This document shows, piece by piece, positions 30,330 through 40,479 of a stretch of 64,000 nt of DNA. Under the pieces are notes generated by a model, which was given only the letters and a program-made list of their open reading frames with translations, was not told the DNA's origin and did no database searches. Position 1 is the first letter of the stretch, and every line of letters begins with the position of its first letter. The stretch is from an uncultured Sphingomonas sp. (lineage in GTDB: Bacteria; Pseudomonadota; Alphaproteobacteria; Sphingomonadales; Sphingomonadaceae), in contig NZ_CAKTFO010000011.1 in assembly GCF_934560975.1 (NCBI RefSeq), positions 19,930-83,929 on the forward strand, read 5' to 3'. The position numbers and the translations under genes were made by a program.

Positions 30330-31626
30330 GGTCGTCCGCATTCTCGACGCCGATCGAGATCCGCACGAGGTTGTCGCCAATGTCCAGCGCCGCCTTGCGG
30401 GCGGGCGCGACCGACAGGTGGGTCATGCCCGCGGGATGGCTGGCCAACGTCTCCGTCCCGCCGAGACTCACCGCCAGCTTGGCGATCTTGAGCGCGTCGA
30501 GGAAGCGGAACGCCTCCGGCTCGCCGCCTTTTAGATAGAGGGAGAAGGTCGACCCTGCCCCGCTGCAATGACGGCGGTAAATGTCCGCCTGGCGCGATCC
30601 ATCCTCCAGAAAGCCGAGATAGCCGACCCGCTCGACCTTGGGATGGTCGCGCAGAAAGGCGCAGACCTTGGCGGCATTCTCGCCCGCCCGGCTCATCCGC
30701 AGCTCCAGCGTCTCCAGGCTCCGCAACAGCATCCACGCCGAATGGGGATCGAGGATGGTGCCGATCGTGTTGCGCATCGCCCGGATCGGGTCGATCGCCG
30801 CCTTGGAGCCGACCGCGCCGCCGGCCACCAGGTCGCTATGCCCGCCCGCATATTTGGTCAGGCTGTAGAGCACGATGTCCGCGCCATGGGTCAGCGGCTG
30901 CTGCCACAACGGCCCCAGAAAGGTATTGTCGATCACGATCAGCGGTTTCTCATCCGCGAACCGTGCGTCGCGCGCGGCCGCCACCGCCTCCACATCGACC
31001 AGCGCGTTGGTCGGGTTGGCGGGGCTTTCCAGATAGATCAACGGCACGCGGCCGGTCGCGGATGCCTTGTCCAGCACCGCCTCGATCTCCGAGCGCGTGG
31101 CGCCCGCCGGAAAGTCGAGCCACTGCACGCCGAACCGGCCCAATATCTTGCCGATCAGCGTCTCGGTCGCGGCATAAAGCGGCGCCGAATGGACGATGGT
31201 GTCGCCCGGCCGCACCAGGGCGAGCAGCACGGTGGCGATCGCCGCCATGCCGGAGGAGAAGGCCAGCGCCTCCTCCGCCCCTTCCCAGATGCCGAGCCGG
31301 TCCTCCAAGATCTCCTGGTTGGGGCCGTTGAAGCGCGAATAGACCAGTCCCTCGGCACCGCCGGGCCGCTGGCCGGTCACCCCTTCGAAGTGACGCTTGC
31401 CGGCGGCTGCGCTCTCGAACACGAAGGTGGAGGTGAGGAAAATGGGCGGCTTCAGCGCGCCTTCGGACAGCGCCGGATCGAAGCCGTGCCCCATCATCAA
31501 GGTGGCGGGGCTCAGCCGGCGGCCGCCGACCTCCAGCATCTGCTGCTTGGGCCGGCGGCGCGTATCGACGCCGCTCAGCTCCGCTTCGGTTTCCGGCGTG
31601 CCAGCCAGTTCTTCGGGCGCGCTCAT
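30292..31626 (-). CDS. Cystathionine gamma-synthase family PLP enzyme
   Basis: 444 residues of the Cys/Met-metabolism PLP family. YSRFNGPNQEILEDRLG near 96-112 and SSGMAAIATVLLAL bind the cofactor phosphate, and the Schiff-base lysine is in YSLTKYAGGHSD. C-terminal SLGGTETLASHPAGMTH is characteristic. The family includes cystathionine gamma-synthase, methionine gamma-lyase and O-acylhomoserine sulfhydrylases, and the sequence does not decide between them. It has a longer N-terminus (about 40 residues) than most. It starts four bases after the stop of a 26-residue membrane protein gene. Confidence 0.92.
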   Translation of the reverse strand: MSAPEELAGTPETEAELSGVDTRRRPKQQMLEVGGRRLSPATLMMGHGFDPALSEGALKPPIFLTSTFVFESAAAGKRHFEGVTGQRPGGAEGLVYSRFNGPNQEILEDRLGIWEGAEEALAFSSGMAAIATVLLALVRPGDTIVHSAPLYAATETLIGKILGRFGVQWLDFPAGATRSEIEAVLDKASATGRVPLIYLESPANPTNALVDVEAVAAARDARFADEKPLIVIDNTFLGPLWQQPLTHGADIVLYSLTKYAGGHSDLVAGGAVGSKAAIDPIRAMRNTIGTILDPHSAWMLLRSLETLELRMSRAGENAAKVCAFLRDHPKVERVGYLGFLEDGSRQADIYRRHCSGAGSTFSLYLKGGEPEAFRFLDALKIAKLAVSLGGTETLASHPAGMTHLSVAPARKAALDIGDNLVRISIGVENADDLIADFEQALAAV

Positions 31627-31630
31627 GCCG

Positions 31631-31711
31631 TTAACGGAAGAAGAACAGGTACAGCAGGATCACCAGACCCAGCGGAACGCCCAACAACCACAGGATGATC
31701 GCACGACCCAT
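31631..31711 (-). CDS. 26-residue single-helix membrane microprotein
   Basis: A small frame reading MGRAIILWLLGVPLGLVILL then YLFFFR and a TAA stop: one hydrophobic helix with a positive residue at each end. GGAGAG lies five bases before the ATG, which is strong support for translation. Its stop is four bases before the start of the PLP enzyme gene, so the two are probably co-translated. The sequence looks like a constrained gene product rather than chance. Function unknown; a regulator or partner of a larger membrane protein is possible. Confidence 0.65.
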   Translation of the reverse strand: MGRAIILWLLGVPLGLVILLYLFFFR

Positions 31712-31770
31712 CGTCACTCTCCAACATCACGCTGCTGAGCGGAACACAGCGGAGCCGTAACGGACGGGCC

Positions 31771-32073
31771 TCAGGCCTGTTCCCCCTCCGGCGCGCTGCT
31801 GCGGAAGAAGGGTTCCACCGTGCCGTTCAGCTTCATGGTGAGCGGATTGCCCTTGCGGTCGCGGGTCTTGGCCATGGCCACCCGGATCCAGCCTTCGGCC
31901 ATCGAATATTCTTCTACGTTGAACCGCTCGGTCCCGTTGAAGATGATGCCGATGCCGCGCTGCAGGGCATCGCCATCGAAGTGCGAACTGCGCGGGTCGA
32001 TCGACAGGCGATCGGGCGGGGTGGTCGCGGCGGCAGTGGTGCCGGTGTCGGTGCTGCTGGTTTCGTCGGTCAT
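31771..32073 (-). CDS. DUF3297 family protein
   Basis: 100 residues. A low-complexity Thr/Ala-rich leader of about 18 residues precedes the DUF3297 domain: PPDRLSIDPRSSHFDGDAL, GIGIIFNGTERFNVEEYSM, EGWIRVAMAKTRDRKGNPLT and LNGTVEPFF. The family is small and uncharacterised, found in proteobacteria. The gene sits between the dihydroorotase-like gene and the microprotein on the same strand. A hairpin directly before the ATG puts the ribosome-binding site in its loop. Confidence 0.88.
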   Translation of the reverse strand: MTDETSSTDTGTTAAATTPPDRLSIDPRSSHFDGDALQRGIGIIFNGTERFNVEEYSMAEGWIRVAMAKTRDRKGNPLTMKLNGTVEPFFRSSAPEGEQA

Positions 32074-32091
32074 GTGGTCCCTCTAGACCAC
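32074..32091 (-). promoter_or_regulatory. Hairpin displaying the DUF3297 ribosome-binding site
   Basis: In the mRNA direction GTGGTC and GACCAC form a perfect 6-bp stem with the loop TAGAGG, ending directly at the ATG. The only Shine-Dalgarno-like bases (AGAGG) lie in the loop. It could modulate initiation, but a chance hairpin is not excluded. Confidence 0.4.
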
Positions 32092-32140
32092 CAACCCACC
32101 CCAAGTCACCGCCTCAACACAGGCAAGGCCGCAAGGACAT

Positions 32141-32164
32141 GCGGCCCGTCCGACGCCGGGCCGC
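32141..32164 (-). terminator. GC-rich hairpin after the dihydroorotase-like gene
   Basis: GCGGCCCG and CGGGCCGC pair across eight bases, starting three bases past the stop codon. No T-run follows on the minus strand, so it is at best a weak terminator or an RNA 3'-end stabiliser. Confidence 0.35.
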
Positions 32165-32166
32165 CC

Positions 32167-33492
32167 TTATTCCCAGGCCGCCTCGTTGAACCGGACGGGC
32201 CGGCCGACCGCCTGCGTCGCCAGTCCGCCGTCGCGCATCACCACATGGCCGCGCACGATCGTGCCGACCGGACGCCCGGTCACCTCCATCCCGGCAAAGG
32301 GCGACCAACCGCAGCGCGACGCCAGCCAGCTATCCTCGATCGTCCACTTGGCCTTCAGGTCGACCAGCGTGAAATCGGCGTCGTAGCCGGCCGCGATCCG
32401 CCCCTTGCCGGTCATGCCGAACACGCGCTGCGGCCCGGCCGACGTCAGCTCCACCAGCCGTTGCAGGGTCAGCCGGCCGTGCGCGACATGGTCCAGCATC
32501 AGCGGCAGCAGGGTCTGCACGCCGGGCATCCCGCTCGGGCTTGCGGGATAATCCCGGGCCTTTTCCTCCTTGGTATGCGGCGCGTGATCGGAGCCGAGCA
32601 CGTCCGGCACCCCCTGGTTCAACCAATGCCACAGGCCGTCGCGGTGCGCGCCCGACCGGATCGGCGGGTTCATCTGGGCATGGGTGCCGAGGCGCGGATA
32701 GGCCTCCTCCCCCGCCAGCGTCAGGTGCTGGGGCGTCACCTCGCAGGTGGCGATGTCCTTGTTGCGCGCGATCAGCTCCAGCTCGGCCGGGGTGGTGATG
32801 TGGAGGATGTGGATCGGCCGCCGCGCCGCCCGCGCCAGCCCCAGGATGCGGCGCGTCGCCAGCAGCGCGCTTTCATCGTCGCGCCATACGGGATGGCTCG
32901 ACGGATCGCCCGCCACCCGCTCCCCCTCGCGCGCGATCATGCGCTCTTCATCCTCGGCATGGATCGCCACGCGCCGCCGGCCGGACGCCAGCACCCGCGC
33001 AAGCGACTCGTCCTCCGACACGAGCAGGTCGCCGGTGGACGATCCCATGAAGATCTTGACGCCCGCCGCACCCGGCAGCCGCTCCAGTTCGGCCAGCGCG
33101 TCGGCATTGGCGTTGGTCGCGCCGACATAGAATGCATGGTCGCACCACATGCGGTCGCGCGCGCGGGTGACCTTGTCGGCCAGGGCCTCCGCGGAATCGG
33201 TGTTGGGCTTGGTGTTCGGCATCTCGAACACGGTGGTGACGCCACCCAGCACGGCGGCGCGGCTGCCGCTTTCCAGATCCTCCTTGGCCTCCAGCCCGGG
33301 CTCTCGGAAATGGACCTGGCTGTCGACCACGCCGGGCAGCACGGTCAGGCCGGTGCAGTCGATCGTCTCGGCGGCGTCACCATGCGCCCCGATCTCCACG
33401 ATCCTGCCGTCGCGCACGCCGACATGGGTTTCGGCCGGACCGCCGGGGGTCCACACGATGCCGTTCCTGAGGAGAAGGTCGTAAGTCGCCAT
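32167..33492 (-). CDS. Dihydroorotase-like amidohydrolase
   Basis: 441 residues of the class I dihydroorotase/allantoinase family. Metal-site landmarks: SQVHFREPG at 58-66, the carboxylated lysine candidate K146 (AGVKIFMGSS), H178 (VAIHAEDEE), H231 (ILHITTP) and D302 (LGSDHAPHTKEE). The first position of the usual HxH pair is Gln (Q59), while H61 is kept, so the two-metal site is altered. It may be the pyrimidine enzyme PyrC of this lineage or a related cyclic amidase; no pyrB is adjacent. The start has GGAG seven bases upstream; the frame extends further upstream without support. Confidence 0.85.
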   Translation of the reverse strand: MATYDLLLRNGIVWTPGGPAETHVGVRDGRIVEIGAHGDAAETIDCTGLTVLPGVVDSQVHFREPGLEAKEDLESGSRAAVLGGVTTVFEMPNTKPNTDSAEALADKVTRARDRMWCDHAFYVGATNANADALAELERLPGAAGVKIFMGSSTGDLLVSEDESLARVLASGRRRVAIHAEDEERMIAREGERVAGDPSSHPVWRDDESALLATRRILGLARAARRPIHILHITTPAELELIARNKDIATCEVTPQHLTLAGEEAYPRLGTHAQMNPPIRSGAHRDGLWHWLNQGVPDVLGSDHAPHTKEEKARDYPASPSGMPGVQTLLPLMLDHVAHGRLTLQRLVELTSAGPQRVFGMTGKGRIAAGYDADFTLVDLKAKWTIEDSWLASRCGWSPFAGMEVTGRPVGTIVRGHVVMRDGGLATQAVGRPVRFNEAAWE

Positions 33493-33613
33493 CGCATGCT
33501 CCGTCGTTCCCCGCGCGAAAACGGGGGTCATGTCGCGGTTAGCCATAAGCCGCGACCGGCGACGGAGCGACGATAAAGTGGCAAGCGGCGGCGGCGCGCC
33601 TACATGAAGGGCC

Positions 33614-34372
33614 ATGTCCGTCGATGCAGCCGCCACCACCCTCGCCGATCGCGCCCTCCTCCGCCTGTCGGGCGAGGATGTGCGCGGGTTCCTGCAGGGC
33701 CTCGTCACGCAGGACGTGAGCGGCGCCTTGCCGGTGTGGACCGGGCTGCTCACCGCCCAGGGCAAAGCGCTGTTCGATTTCCTGGTCTGGGCGGATGGCG
33801 ACGACCTGCTGATCGATTGCGAGGCGGATCAGGCGGACGCCCTTGCGCGCCGCTTGACCCTCTATCGGCTCCGCCGCAGGATCGCGATCGGGCGCGACGC
33901 GGATCTGGCGGTGCATTGGGCGGCAGAGGGTGATGCCGGCGTGGCCGACCCGCGCCTGTCCGGGCTCGGCCGCCGCTGGATCGCGCCACCGACTGTGCCA
34001 GTGGACGGGTGGCACGCGCACCGCCTGTCGCTTGGCGTTGCGGAGGGCCTTGCCGAACTCGGCTCCGACAAGATCCTCTGGCTGGAAGCGAACGCGGCCG
34101 AGCTGAACGGCGTCAGCTTCACCAAAGGCTGCTATGTCGGGCAGGAAAATACGGCGCGCATGAACTGGCGGCAGAAAGTCAGCCGCCGGCTGGTGGTGCT
34201 GCGCGTGGCGGGCGACCCAGGCGAGGCCGCCATGGCGTGGCACCCGGCGCTCGGGCTGGCGGTTGCCCGGCTGCGGGTGGAGGAGATGGCCCGCTGCACC
34301 ATGTTGGGCCCCGTTTCCGCCCGGCCGATCGTGCCCGGTTGGCTCGACGCGATATCAGCCGAGCAGCGTTAA
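33614..34372 (+). CDS. ygfZ: Folate-binding YgfZ/GcvT family protein
   Basis: 252 residues. YgfZ-type proteins bind tetrahydrofolate and help Fe-S cluster enzymes such as MiaB. The diagnostic motif KGCYVGQE is at about 173-180, preceded by ELNGVSFT; FLQGLVTQDVS near 25-35 is the N-terminal GcvT-like block. It diverges from the dihydroorotase-like gene. Start ATG at 33614. Confidence 0.92.
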   Translation: MSVDAAATTLADRALLRLSGEDVRGFLQGLVTQDVSGALPVWTGLLTAQGKALFDFLVWADGDDLLIDCEADQADALARRLTLYRLRRRIAIGRDADLAVHWAAEGDAGVADPRLSGLGRRWIAPPTVPVDGWHAHRLSLGVAEGLAELGSDKILWLEANAAELNGVSFTKGCYVGQENTARMNWRQKVSRRLVVLRVAGDPGEAAMAWHPALGLAVARLRVEEMARCTMLGPVSARPIVPGWLDAISAEQR

Positions 34373-34564
34373 CGCTCTATTTGCTACGTTAACCTTCAAT
34401 AAAGTTGCGACCTGGGGCGGCGCGGCATAGCCAGCGGTCAAGGCAGAGTCGTCGGATCCGCGCCATGCGCGCGTACCGGCGGGCAACAGACCAAAAACAT
34501 CCTCCATCAATCCACAATTATCGGGCTCGCGATGCGCACCATGCGTCGCGGCAGAGGAGTTGTT

Positions 34565-35404
34565 ATGCCTTGTCCTGCTTCGCTGCGCACCCTTGGTGCC
34601 ACCATCGCCGTCGCCGCCGGTCTGACCTTTGCATCGGCCGCTGCCGCCACCACGACGTTTACCAATTACACCTACAATTTCACCAATGCCGGCAACAAGA
34701 CCGGTACCCAGGTCTTCACCGGCAACAGCAAGACCGGTAGCAAGCTGAACGTGAAGGTTTCGGCGTGGCATGCCACGCCGGATACCGCGTGGAACTGGAA
34801 CAGCTGGAGCTACAAGCCGAACGGCAAGGACAGCGTCACCACGGCCAAGCTGGCGACGATGCAGGGCTACGGCCTGGGCGTGCTATATGGCAACGACAGC
34901 AGCGCCAACGGCACGCACCAGATCGACAATGTCGGCGGCGGCACGGATTTCATCATGCTGCAGTTCGACAAGGCCGTGACGCTCAGCAGCCTCAGCCGCA
35001 ACGTCTATGCGATGCGCGGGGTGACCTGCTGCGACAGCGACGCCAGCATCTATGCCGACGTCAACCATCTGCTGGGCGACGTCACGTCCAAGAGCGACAT
35101 CAACCTCGGCAAGTACAAGCTGACGGAATCGGCGTTCACCGACGTGGCCGGCGGGTCGCGCGGCAGCATGACCTCGATCCTCGGCACCCAGTCGGCGTCG
35201 GTGTGGCTGATTTCGGCCGCGCTGCATCAGAGCAATGACGGCTTCAAGCTGGGCGGCCTGACCGTCGCCATGGCCGACGCCCCGCCGCCGGCCGCCGTGC
35301 CGGAGCCCGCAAGCTGGGCGATGATGATCGTCGGCTTCGGCGCGGTTGGCGGCTCGATGCGCGGCCGTCGCCGCACCCTCGGCACCGCCACCGCCGCAGC
35401 CTGA
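34565..35404 (+). CDS. PEPxxWA-CTERM sorting domain-containing secreted protein
   Basis: 279 residues: a signal peptide ending at about residue 28 (GLTFASAAAATT), a beta-rich Asn/Thr/Ser-rich body, and a C-terminal sorting signal VPEPASWAMMIVGFGAVGG followed by RGRRR. The PEPxxWA tail is recognised by the exosortase system, which releases proteins to the surface or exopolysaccharide. AGGAG five bases before ATG 34565 sets the start. The ligand or enzymatic role of the body is not recognised. It converges with a second PEP-CTERM gene across a shared terminator. Confidence 0.88.
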   Translation: MPCPASLRTLGATIAVAAGLTFASAAAATTTFTNYTYNFTNAGNKTGTQVFTGNSKTGSKLNVKVSAWHATPDTAWNWNSWSYKPNGKDSVTTAKLATMQGYGLGVLYGNDSSANGTHQIDNVGGGTDFIMLQFDKAVTLSSLSRNVYAMRGVTCCDSDASIYADVNHLLGDVTSKSDINLGKYKLTESAFTDVAGGSRGSMTSILGTQSASVWLISAALHQSNDGFKLGGLTVAMADAPPPAAVPEPASWAMMIVGFGAVGGSMRGRRRTLGTATAAA

Positions 35405-35475
35405 TACGTTTGGGACGCGAACAGGGCAGCCGGCCTCATGCGGGGTCGGCGGTCATGATCTGCCCGGACAGACAA

Positions 35476-35505
35476 AAGGGCCCGCTCCTGATGGAGCGGG
35501 CCCTT
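35476..35505. terminator. Bidirectional intrinsic terminator between PEP-CTERM genes
   Basis: AAGGGCCCGCTCC and GGAGCGGGCCCTT form a 13-bp perfect stem with a TGAT loop, flanked by AAAA on the left and TTCTTGTT on the right, between two convergent genes. Confidence 0.85.
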
Positions 35506-35528
35506 CTTGTTGGACGTGGAGAGGCGGC

Positions 35529-36740
35529 TCAGGCGGTCGCCGCTTCGCCCTTGCGACGCCGGCCGCGCATCGCGCCGCCGAGCAGGCCGAAGCCCAGCAC
35601 CAGCTGGGTCCAGGTGCCCGTTTCCGGAACCATGGCGGACTGGATGAAGTCCTTGTGGATGAAGGTCGGCACGAAGCCGTTGAACTCGCCCCAGCTGCTG
35701 TTCAGTTCGTCATCGGTATCGCCATAGAATTCCCCGAAGCTGAGCCCGTAGGAGTTTACCGACGCGACCAGGCCATCGACGAAGCCGGGCCCGCCGGAAT
35801 CGCCGCCGGCGATGCTGACTTCGGTCTTGCCGACGCCCTGATCGCAGAATTTGGGGTCGAAGCGCGTACCCGCCGCCGCCAGCGCGACGAGGCAGCCGGT
35901 GTCGTTCCGCAGGAACCCATTATCGAAATCCGAAACATAGGAATAGTCGATGTCCGCCGTGCCGCAGAACACGTTCTGACCCGGCGAGCAATTGGGATCG
36001 TTGGGGTCATACTCCGTGAAGAAGTTGTTCAGATCCTTGTCGCCCAGGCGGTAATCGTAGCGATTGTCGCCCTGGCGGAGACGCCCGGTGCCGAGATTGT
36101 CGCCCACTGCGCCGCCGACGTCCGACCGTCCCCCATAGCCGGCGACATTGTAGTCGAGCCCGGTCAGGTCCTTGCCGGTATAGATGCCGTAGCTGGTGGC
36201 GAAGGTCGGCGCCATCTGGCTGAGGCGCAGCACGGCGATGTCGTTCTGGTCGATCACCTCGCCCGTATATTTCGGGTTCACGATCACCTTGGAAATGCCG
36301 ACCTGGGTGATGCCCTGTACGGGCTGCCCGCCCAGATAATCGGCATAATAGACCGGATCGGACGCGTTGCCGTCATAGAAGAAGGCCGAAACCTTCTGCG
36401 GCCCCTTGGTGCCGTAGCCGCCGCTGACGCAATGGCCGGCAGTCAGGATCGAGCGGCGGTCGTTCATCAGGCTGCCCGAGCAGACGAACGCGCTGCCGTC
36501 GTCATATTCCATCACCAGCCCGACGACGCCGCGGTAGAACGGCGTCTGCGCCAGATAGGCCGGATCGCCGCCCCCGACGATGGTCGCGGTGGAGGTCTGC
36601 CCGACGATCCGGCTGGACGCGGTCCAGGATATGCCGTGCGCCGTCCCTGAAATGGTCTTCGCCGCCTCTGCGGACACCGAAAAACCCGCCACCGTGATGG
36701 CGGCAGCCGTCATCAAGACGGCTTTGCACTTGGACACCAT
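35529..36740 (-). CDS. Trypsin-like serine protease with PEP-CTERM-type anchor
   Basis: 403 residues: signal peptide (to about 27, SVSAEAA), then a chymotrypsin-fold peptidase with the triad H103 (LTAGHCVSG), D167 (DQNDIAVLRL) and S315 (GGDSGGPGF). Four to six cysteines suggest disulfides. The C-terminus VPETGTWTQLVLGFGLLGGA plus RGRRR is a PEP-CTERM signal with an atypical PETGTW instead of PEPxxW. AAGGGGGA lies upstream of the ATG at 36740. A perfect CtrA box stands 47 bases upstream. It probably processes surface or matrix proteins. Confidence 0.9.
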   Translation of the reverse strand: MVSKCKAVLMTAAAITVAGFSVSAEAAKTISGTAHGISWTASSRIVGQTSTATIVGGGDPAYLAQTPFYRGVVGLVMEYDDGSAFVCSGSLMNDRRSILTAGHCVSGGYGTKGPQKVSAFFYDGNASDPVYYADYLGGQPVQGITQVGISKVIVNPKYTGEVIDQNDIAVLRLSQMAPTFATSYGIYTGKDLTGLDYNVAGYGGRSDVGGAVGDNLGTGRLRQGDNRYDYRLGDKDLNNFFTEYDPNDPNCSPGQNVFCGTADIDYSYVSDFDNGFLRNDTGCLVALAAAGTRFDPKFCDQGVGKTEVSIAGGDSGGPGFVDGLVASVNSYGLSFGEFYGDTDDELNSSWGEFNGFVPTFIHKDFIQSAMVPETGTWTQLVLGFGLLGGAMRGRRRKGEAATA

Positions 36741-36787
36741 GATCGTCCCCCTTCCCCTCGGCGCACACAAGGCCTCGATCGCCTTGG

Positions 36788-36802
36788 TTAACGCAACATT
36801 AA
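36788..36802 (-). promoter_or_regulatory. Perfect CtrA box upstream of the PEP-CTERM protease gene
   Basis: TTAA-CGCAACA-TTAA matches the alphaproteobacterial CtrA consensus TTAA-N7-TTAA with no mismatch. It begins 48 bases before the protease start codon, about where a -35 region would be. Confidence 0.65.
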
Positions 36803-36882
36803 GGATGGTGGATAGCCGCGCACGGGCCGTCAATCGGCATTATCACCGTTCCGGCATTGGGCGGAGATTGTCGCAAAAATGA

Positions 36883-36912
36883 CGCACTGCCCACCAGGGG
36901 GTGAGCAGTGCG
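36883..36912 (-). terminator. Intrinsic terminator of acnA
   Basis: CGCACTGC and GCAGTGCG form an 8-bp stem extended by CACC/GGTG inside. On the minus strand it is followed by TCA and five Ts. It begins 77 bases past the acnA stop codon. Confidence 0.75.
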
Positions 36913-36989
36913 CGAGGGGACATTATGCTGCGGTGCAGACTGCGCGTGGTGCCATCCGGGCGGCATCCAGCCGCCCGGTCGCACCCGGA

Positions 36990-39674
<2,685 letters not shown>

Positions 39675-39810
39675 GTCTGGGCGACTCCGTATCTGCTGCA
39701 ATGCAAGGGTTGCCGCGCGCCCTAGCAAGCGCCGCCGTTCGGGGGAAGGGCGTGGCTGCGCCTCTCCTCCTTGCCCGTCACGGCAGCAGTGCTGCGGTGC
39801 CCCCTTACCC

Positions 39811-39903
39811 CGTCGCCCCTGCGAAGGCAGGGGCCTATCGCTCGCCCGGCAGGTACGTCCGTCGACAGGAGAGACATGGGCCCCTGCCTTCGCAGGGGCG
39901 ACG
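39811..39903. repeat. Two 25-bp palindromic repeat units in inverted orientation
   Basis: Bases 39811-39835 (CGTCGCCCCTGCGAAGGCAG plus GGGCC) and 39879-39903 are perfect reverse complements, 43 bases apart. Each unit also folds alone, CCCCTGC-GAAG-GCAGGGG. This is the type of small intergenic palindrome dispersed in sphingomonad genomes. It lies upstream of acnA. Confidence 0.8.
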
Positions 39904-39943
39904 GTGGAGCGGGCGGGACCACACGGCCCCGCCCGCCAGGACA

Positions 39944-40423
39944 TCACATCGTCTTCAGCATCGCGATATGCTGTTCCACCACCGGCGTGATCCTGGCGGC
40001 GGCGGCCTTGAGCGGGGCGGCGGTGCCGTCGGCGGCATAGGCCTTGTGCACCGCCAGCGCCTGGTTATGCAACGCCTTCTGCTGGGCGATATAGGCCTTG
40101 TCGCGTGCCGGGCCGCTTTCCGCGCGCAGTTCCGCCACCAGCTCGGTCTGGAGCGGGTTGAGCTTGGGCGCGCCCGCCTTGACCTGCGCCTTGGCGGCGG
40201 CGGCCTTCACGTCGGCCGTGCTCTTGCTGTGGTGCGCGATCATCATCTGCGCGAAGCCGCGCACCTTGGGATCGGTGGTCGATTGCAGCACGATCTGGCT
40301 CGACTGGCGCTCGTAGAGGTCGCTCGCGCCGGCGGTCGCCACGAACTCGGCCGGGCTCATCACCTGCGCCATGGCCGGTGCGGCCGCGACCAGCGCGGTC
40401 GCGATCAGGGGAAGCATCTTCAT
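39944..40423 (-). CDS. DUF4142 domain-containing secreted protein
   Basis: 159 residues: signal peptide [20 protein letters not shown], then a helical DUF4142 domain (ferritin-like) with [37 protein letters not shown] and a final [15 protein letters not shown]. The His-rich helices fit the family, whose function is unknown though linked to stress. AGGAG seven bases before the ATG supports the start. It follows the esterase gene by 56 bases on the same strand and may share its transcript. Confidence 0.9.
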   Translation of the reverse strand: MKMLPLIATALVAAAPAMAQVMSPAEFVATAGASDLYERQSSQIVLQSTTDPKVRGFAQMMIAHHSKSTADVKAAAAKAQVKAGAPKLNPLQTELVAELRAESGPARDKAYIAQQKALHNQALAVHKAYAADGTAAPLKAAAARITPVVEQHIAMLKTM

Positions 40424-40479
40424 CGGAAATCTCCTGCAATCAAGGATGCGGGCGGCGCAGCGGCCGCCCGCTGGTAGCA

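Noticed and set aside
34389..34403. CtrA box before the first PEP-CTERM gene (TTAA-N7-TAAA)
   Set aside because: Mismatch in the second half-site and a distance of about 160 bases to the start make it weak; not listed as a feature.
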